NCBI RefSeq assembly: GCF_007752135.1
Contig: NZ_CP036298.1
Location: 806,001 to 870,000 of the forward strand
Direction: 5' to 3'
Length of the DNA: 64,000 bases
Source: Aureliella helgolandensis
Lineage (GTDB): Bacteria; Planctomycetota; Planctomycetia; Pirellulales; Pirellulaceae
Part shown: one piece after another, positions 62,920-64,000 of the stretch
Layout: every line of letters starts with the position of its first letter
How positions within the stretch are numbered: position 1 is the first letter of the stretch
Program-made: the position numbers and the translations under genes
The notes under the pieces: generated by a model
What the model was told of the DNA's origin: nothing
Database searches by the model: none
Seen by the model: the letters and a program-made list of their open reading frames with translations, nothing else

Positions 62920-64000
62920 TCAATGTTTGATCAGGATTCGCAGCAAGGCCTGGGAGGCCTCGGCCTCTTCGCTCACGACGCTGTCAGCGCCTGCAGAACG
63001 GAGCTTTTGCGTATTGCTTTGGAATCGACAACGCACCAGGATTGTGGCGAGTGCATTTGACTTGCGGGCGATACGCACAATCTGATTGGCGATGTCATCA
63101 TTGGGCACGCTGACCACAATAATTGCGGCAGTGCCGATTTTCGCCAATTCCAACACGGATTGTTCAGTCGCATCCCCGACGACGGTGCGGAATCCCTCTT
63201 GGGCAAACGGATGCAAATTGATGGAGCTCAGGTCAACGAGGCAGACATCTAATCCGGTGAGCTCCAGTTGGCTGGCAACTTGGCGTCCAATGGGGCCAGC
63301 ACCGATGATCGTCGCCTGCGACTTGCGCGTGGCTGCTTCCATCGTCCGTGGTGGTCCACTATTTCTGTCTTGGGTGCTGTAGGTCCACCTCAGCCCCTGT
63401 TTGAGTAGGAGTGGGGTGAGGATTAGGGAGCCAACGGAAATAGCGACCATGCGTTGGTAGTTCATGGCGGAGAGCAGTCCTGCATCCACTCCCTGGCTGG
63501 CGAGGATAAAGGCAAATTCACCTACATGGGCCAGGCCTATGCCCATCCCAAAGGAGCTCTGCAAGTTTAGGCTGGTAAGGCGGAGTGCGACGGTCGCAGC
63601 GAGACCTTTGATGAGAATCAGCCCGGTCAGGAATCCCAGAATCAATACGGGTTCGGAAATCAGCAGCCGGGGATCGAAGATTAGCCCCAGTCCCACAAAA
63701 AAGACAGCCGCGAACGTTTCGCGGAATGGGAACACGAGTGCATCTATTTGTTTCGTCCAGCGATTGCCGTTAAAACTCAGGCCTGCAGCAAACGCCCCCA
63801 CGGCTGCTGGTAAACCGACGGTATAGGCGGCGAGTGTAACGCTGCCTAGCACCACCAGCGTGAATAAAATGACCAACTCTGGACTGCGATAGCCAGCAAA
63901 TAGAGGGATAATCCACATCGCTAGAGCGTATCGGAGTCCGATGACGGCCAGCACAAACAGACTGGATATACCGGCTAGGGCTAGGTAGCTGCCGACGGTG
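62920..64000 (-). CDS. KefB-type cation/proton antiporter, C-terminal part (cut by window end)
   Basis: At least 360 residues are encoded; the frame stays open to the right edge of the window, so the N-terminus lies outside. The visible membrane part has at least six segments of the CPA2 type (LVVLGSVTLAAYTVGLPAAVGAFAAGLSF, AVFFVGLGLIFDPRLL, GMGIGLAHVGEFAFILASQGVDAGLL). A TrkA-N/RCK domain follows near the end (TIIGAGPIGRQVASQLELTGLDVCLVDLSS, VVGDATEQSVLELAKIGTAAIIVVSVPNDD), as in KefB and KefC. It would exchange K+ or Na+ for protons, gated by nucleotide binding to the TrkA-N domain. Confidence 0.9.
   Translation of the reverse strand, partial: TVGSYLALAGISSLFVLAVIGLRYALAMWIIPLFAGYRSPELVILFTLVVLGSVTLAAYTVGLPAAVGAFAAGLSFNGNRWTKQIDALVFPFRETFAAVFFVGLGLIFDPRLLISEPVLILGFLTGLILIKGLAATVALRLTSLNLQSSFGMGIGLAHVGEFAFILASQGVDAGLLSAMNYQRMVAISVGSLILTPLLLKQGLRWTYSTQDRNSGPPRTMEAATRKSQATIIGAGPIGRQVASQLELTGLDVCLVDLSSINLHPFAQEGFRTVVGDATEQSVLELAKIGTAAIIVVSVPNDDIANQIVRIARKSNALATILVRCRFQSNTQKLRSAGADSVVSEEAEASQALLRILIKH

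Overview
The window looks like a chromosomal segment of a planctomycete, most likely a member of the Pirellulaceae (Rhodopirellula-like). The inference rests on families largely typical of that phylum: two DUF1549/DUF1553 cytochrome genes each paired with a DUF1501 gene, a DUF1559 protein with an H-x9-DG motif, a DUF1569 protein, a PEP-CTERM protein, a Tat-exported protein of unknown family and a MoxR/DUF58/DUF4350/DUF4129 cluster. The sequence is moderately GC-rich, gene density is ordinary, and I see no phage, insertion sequence, transposase or CRISPR array. Both window ends cut a gene.

Layout. 0-5.2 kb: an operon of membrane protein (partial), DUF4129, DUF4350, MoxR ATPase and DUF58. 5.3-8.9 kb: an ABC-F ATPase and a secreted GH-A-type glycosidase. 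8.9-13.0 kb: the first DUF1501-DUF1549/DUF1553 pair. 13.4-17.8 kb: DUF1569, a rhodanese lipoprotein, a possible decayed cytochrome, DUF3500 and a small His/Tyr-rich secreted protein. 18.0-27.7 kb: a tripartite heavy-metal RND efflux operon (TolC, Cys/His-rich protein, small ORF, adaptor, CusA-like pump), followed by a fused MFS/spermidine synthase-like protein. 28.3-34.0 kb: an orphan prepilin, a LarA-domain protein, a large modular lipoprotein and a phytase-like esterase. 34.2-41.4 kb: error-prone polymerase DnaE2, a His-rich Tat protein, a DUF1559 membrane protein and a lipase-like hydrolase enclosed by inverted repeats. 41.5-46.2 kb: an HAE1-type RND pump with its adaptor. 46.6-49.7 kb: a second small Tyr/His-rich secreted protein, an MBL hydrolase and an HtrA-type protease. 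50.2-54.0 kb: an outer-membrane and lipid A block (Skp/OmpH, LpxC, LpxA, Gfo/Idh oxidoreductase). 54.3-56.7 kb: tRNA-Ser(GGA), repeat-rich DNA and a PEP-CTERM protein. 56.7-62.8 kb: a methyltransferase and a WD40-DUF1501-DUF1549 operon. 62.9-64.0 kb: the C-terminal part of a KefB-type antiporter.

How the genes fit together. Most encode envelope or exported proteins: lipid A synthesis and outer-membrane protein chaperoning, two RND efflux systems, large exported cytochrome/DUF1501 pairs, several lipoproteins and Tat substrates. The tight block lpxC-lpxA-oxidoreductase (the last two overlap by 4 bp) suggests that the oxidoreductase modifies the UDP-GlcNAc precursor of lipid A. The Cys/His-rich protein inside the metal-efflux operon suggests a periplasmic metal carrier.

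The most unusual content is between genes. Two families of short hairpin elements keep their flanks and loops while the stems change in a compensating way (near 40.2/41.4 kb and 54.7/56.4-56.7 kb). A third inverted-repeat family with the core GGTGCCAYCCA occurs at 17.0 and 54.6-55.0 kb, and a 43-44 bp tandem repeat follows the HtrA gene. Two unlinked small secreted proteins (17.5 and 46.6 kb) share an unusual C-terminal motif. No single undescribed multi-gene system stands out with certainty; the best candidates are the Cys/His-rich additions to the metal-efflux operon, the Tat/His-rich unknown with its DUF1559 neighbour, and the covarying hairpin families.
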